Positions 21,350 through 23,691 of a stretch of DNA of 23,691 nt are shown in pieces. The notes beneath the pieces are model-generated. The model was not told where the DNA came from. It saw nothing but the letters and a program-made list of their open reading frames with translations, and did no database searches. Source of the stretch: Ichthyophonus hoferi (Eukaryota; Opisthokonta; Ichthyosporea; Ichthyophonida; Ichthyophonidae). A program made the translations under genes and the position numbers. The stretch is taken from assembly GCA_002751075.1 (NCBI GenBank), contig NAOQ01000129.1, positions 6,814-30,504 on the forward strand, written 5' to 3'. The first letter of the stretch is position 1, and every line of letters starts with the position of its first letter.

Positions 21350-22612
21350 ATGGTTACTATGTTATCATCTATTTCTTCTCCTTTTCGCATGGCATTGGCA
21401 ACCGCTCCTCTTTGCCGTGCATTAGCCGTTGCCATCCCAAGGGCATATCTATCAACTAAAACTTCAAACAAAAATCCACATACTTCCTATACCTTCGAAC
21501 GAAATTTCAATGCCGTCCAAAATAGACACAAGGTCTCACCAGAAGGCTTTAATGCCGCGCCCAGTAGGTACAATGCCTCATCAGAAGGCTTAAAAGCCGC
21601 TCTCGCTAGGCACACTTTTTCGGAAAAAAGGCTCAATGCCGCTCCCAGCAGGTACAATGCCTCACCAGAAGACTTTAATGCCGCTTCAAGTAAGTACAAT
21701 GCCTCATCAGAAGGCTTAAAAGCCGCTCCCACTAGGCACACTTTTTCGAAAAAAAGGCTCAATGCCGCTCCCAGTAGGTACAATGACGCGCCAGGGTGCC
21801 TCAATGCCGCTCCTAGTAGGTGCAATGACGCTCCCAATGGGTCCAATGCTACACGGGTTGGTTCTAGCAAATCTACTACTAGTAGTATGGGTACAAAAGG
21901 AAGCGGCAAGCTTAGGATGAAAAACCTTCTACCTTTTGTGAAGATGTCTTCTGAGGAACCTGCTAAACCGCTTAATCCACTTGATTTGTTCATTGAGCAA
22001 AATTATACCCAAGTAGCTGATAAAATACCTGAGGCTGGAGTTAAAGCTATAAAAGAACATCTGATAAATGTGTGGTTTGAAGCACCAGACGAGTTAAGGA
22101 AGGTAGGGGAGGGTGTATGTAGTTATATGGACTTGTAGTTACTATGGTATACTGTTTTGTACTATACTATAGTGTGCTATGCTGTACTATACTATACAAT
22201 ATTTTAACATTATTTGTCAATCCTTTCATATAGTCCTTTATTACAATAGATGGTATCACATGTCCGTATTGTATCATGGTATTACTATCTGTTTCATTCA
22301 ATACTCTATACCCTCTTCTTTCTAGTCTGGCTTCTATAGACTGTTATCCTTGCTTTATTATCATCATTATTGTTATTGTTCCTATTCATTTTCCTATTCA
22401 TTTTCCTATTCCTATGCCTATTATTAATTATCTACAAATACAATCTACACACACACACAGGAAATGATAGAAGACTACGATCTAAAGATGAAAAAATTTC
22501 GAAAGCAGATGAAAGAGTGGAAAAAATCATTAACCCCGAAGGATGAGCAGATATATCAAGCACGAAAATGGATGCTAAGGAGTATGTGGTCGTCAAAACC
22601 AAGCTATAGAAA
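21350..22612 (+). CDS. TFAM-like mitochondrial HMG-box protein with 14-residue repeats (3' end unresolved)
   Basis: Probably binds and packages mitochondrial DNA or activates its transcription. Exon 1 is 21350-22102 and exon 2 is 22461-22612 (acceptor CACACAG, donor GTATGT), giving 301 codons plus two bases. Residues 1-37 look like a mitochondrial presequence: Arg, Ser and Ala rich, no acidic residue, ending near RAYLSTK. Residues 54-165 are eight 14-residue repeats (consensus NAAPSRYNASSEGL). From residue 204 an HMG box follows: KPLNPLDLF, a central NVWFEAPDELRKEM, then DYDLKMKKFRKQMKEWKKSL, close to the box A end and linker of TFAM. Met4 is an equally good start. The last exon is uncertain: a TTTACAG acceptor at 22818 keeps phase and gives 18 more residues to a stop at 22874-22876, but a second HMG box beyond the window is possible. 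Confidence 0.75.
21509..21844 (+). repeat. 42-bp coding tandem repeats in a 126-bp higher-order array
   Basis: Eight in-frame units of 42 bp. Units fall in a pattern of three types: SRYNAS..(D/G)F, then SRYNASSEGL or its near copy, then KAA..RHTFS.KRL. Units 2-3 and 5-6 are the closest pairs, so a 126-bp block has duplicated. Units 7-8 are a simpler pair carrying DAP. Near-identity at DNA level points to recent expansion or homogenisation. Confidence 0.9.
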
Positions 22613-23691
22613 GTATGTAATGGCGTGTTATATTGTATTATATTATGGTGGTTTATGGTGGTTTATAATCTATTATAGTATATTGTGTTATACTATATTG
22701 TATTTTAGTATGCTATAGTGGATTATAATATATTGTATGGTATTTTATAATATAGATGTTACAATTTAACGTTATACTGACACGCTAACCACAGTAGGTG
22801 ATTATTCTAGATTTACAGGAACTGTTTCAAGGTAATTAAACGCAATGTACAAGTTACACATACTATCTTTTCATAGGCCTGCTATGTTCCCATAAATCTA
22901 TTATCTTACCATAGGGTCTAATATCTTGCAATGGGCCTACTATATCATCTTGTCAGGGACCTACTATATTTCCAATACTGAAAGTAAATGATAGACAAGG
23001 GTGCTATCATATTAAGACCTTACATTCTTTGCCTACCTATATATATTCATCTAAATCCCTCACTGTCGCTCTATCTGCAAGTATCTGAATACATGTATAT
23101 TCCAGTCCCCATTATCTAAATCACAAATGACACTCTTTATATTCAAATAATGTTAGTATAATATAATATCATAGCCTACTATCTACGAGCAGTTCTCAAT
23201 TTATCTGCCATGGTAGATAAATCCAAGATTCATTTTTATACATACAAGCATCTATCCATCCAAATCAAATACTTGCATTGCTGTGACAAACTTTAAAAAT
23301 AGTTGTCAACTATGTGTTGTAAATAGCTTAAATAAATCATTGGGAAATCACCTTTATCGCTTCCCCTACTCAAAAGAATTTTAAAATGCTATTAAGTGGA
23401 ATAGAACTAACTTTCTAGCTTCATTGACTTGAGATGCTTGGATATATTTACATGATAATAGATTGATTTGTATGTGGAAGGTAATGAACTTCGTTAAGCA
23501 GAATAGAGGAAATGTAAAATAATGATGGAATTCAATATATATATATTATTTGGTGTTTATCCCAATATGAGATAGTATGATATAGTATGGGGTTAGAGTT
23601 TAAATAGACAGTGACTATATATGGGATTATAATATTGGTATGATAGAGTATATGATTATATGTTGAGATTAGCATTTCTAATCAAAACTGA
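22613..23691. other. AT-rich tail downstream of the HMG exons
   Basis: Contains TATATTGTATTATATT-type degenerate repeats (22620-22745), a possible terminal HMG exon (22819-22876) and a loose tandem array (22861-22977). From 22980 to the end I see only AT-rich DNA with no supported exon. Confidence 0.5.
22861..22977 (+). repeat. Degenerate ~25-bp tandem repeat
   Basis: About four to five units built on ATCTT..CA..GGGCCTACTATAT can be lined up (for example GGCCTGCTATGT, GGCCTACTATAT and GGACCTACTATAT). The units are strongly diverged. Confidence 0.5.

Noticed and set aside
21487-21993. Minus-strand 168-codon frame rich in LLGAAL repeats
   Set aside because: It is the antisense shadow of the 14-residue coding repeats of the HMG-box gene, which has the presequence and HMG box in its own frame.
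22276-22467. Plus-strand 63-codon frame between the HMG exons
   Set aside because: It lies in the intron (22103-22460) and consists of pyrimidine-rich simple sequence leading to the acceptor.

Overview
This window is nuclear DNA from an intron-rich, strongly AT-rich eukaryote. All splice sites that I could place are GT-AG. The gene set (an i/o-class heterotrimeric G-protein alpha subunit, the ER membrane complex subunit EMC5/MMGT, a flavin-containing monooxygenase and a TFAM-like mitochondrial HMG-box protein), together with introns of about 100 bp to 1 kb, points to an opisthokont: an early-branching animal or an early-diverging fungus. The sequence alone does not settle which. I see no bacterial operon features, rRNA, convincing tRNA, CRISPR array or viral fossil.

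Layout. (1) 1-817: upstream region with one copy (R3) of a dispersed repeat and a CCAAT palindrome. (2) 818-4203, plus strand: a complete flavin-containing monooxygenase gene of 8 exons (472 aa). (3) 4204-5221: a 1 kb tail-to-tail intergenic region with two clean hairpins. (4) 5222-6638, minus strand: a complete 4-exon EMC5 gene (99 aa), assembled from exons too short to be seen as ORFs. (5) 6639-13397: 6.8 kb of AT-rich intergenic DNA with decayed tandem repeats and a 394-base assembly gap whose two edges carry the same 118 bp. (6) 13398-18341, minus strand: a complete 6-exon G-alpha gene (355 aa) with every catalytic and lipidation motif intact. (7) 18342-21349: intergenic, holding two more copies (R1, R2) of the dispersed repeat, a possible unrecognised minus-strand gene and a 306 bp foldback element. 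(8) 21350-22612, plus strand: a gene with a mitochondrial-type presequence, eight 14-residue tandem repeats and a TFAM-like HMG box; its 3' end is unresolved. (9) 22613-23691: AT-rich tail.

The genes have unrelated housekeeping or signalling roles and are not an operon: N/S-oxygenation (FMO), insertion of membrane proteins into the ER (EMC5), GPCR signal transduction (G-alpha) and mitochondrial DNA packaging or transcription (HMG protein). The most unusual features are the R repeat family, which lies about 0.5 kb upstream of both FMO and G-alpha in the same orientation relative to the gene; the foldback element built of ~20 bp subrepeats immediately upstream of the HMG gene; and the 126-bp higher-order repeat inside the HMG gene.
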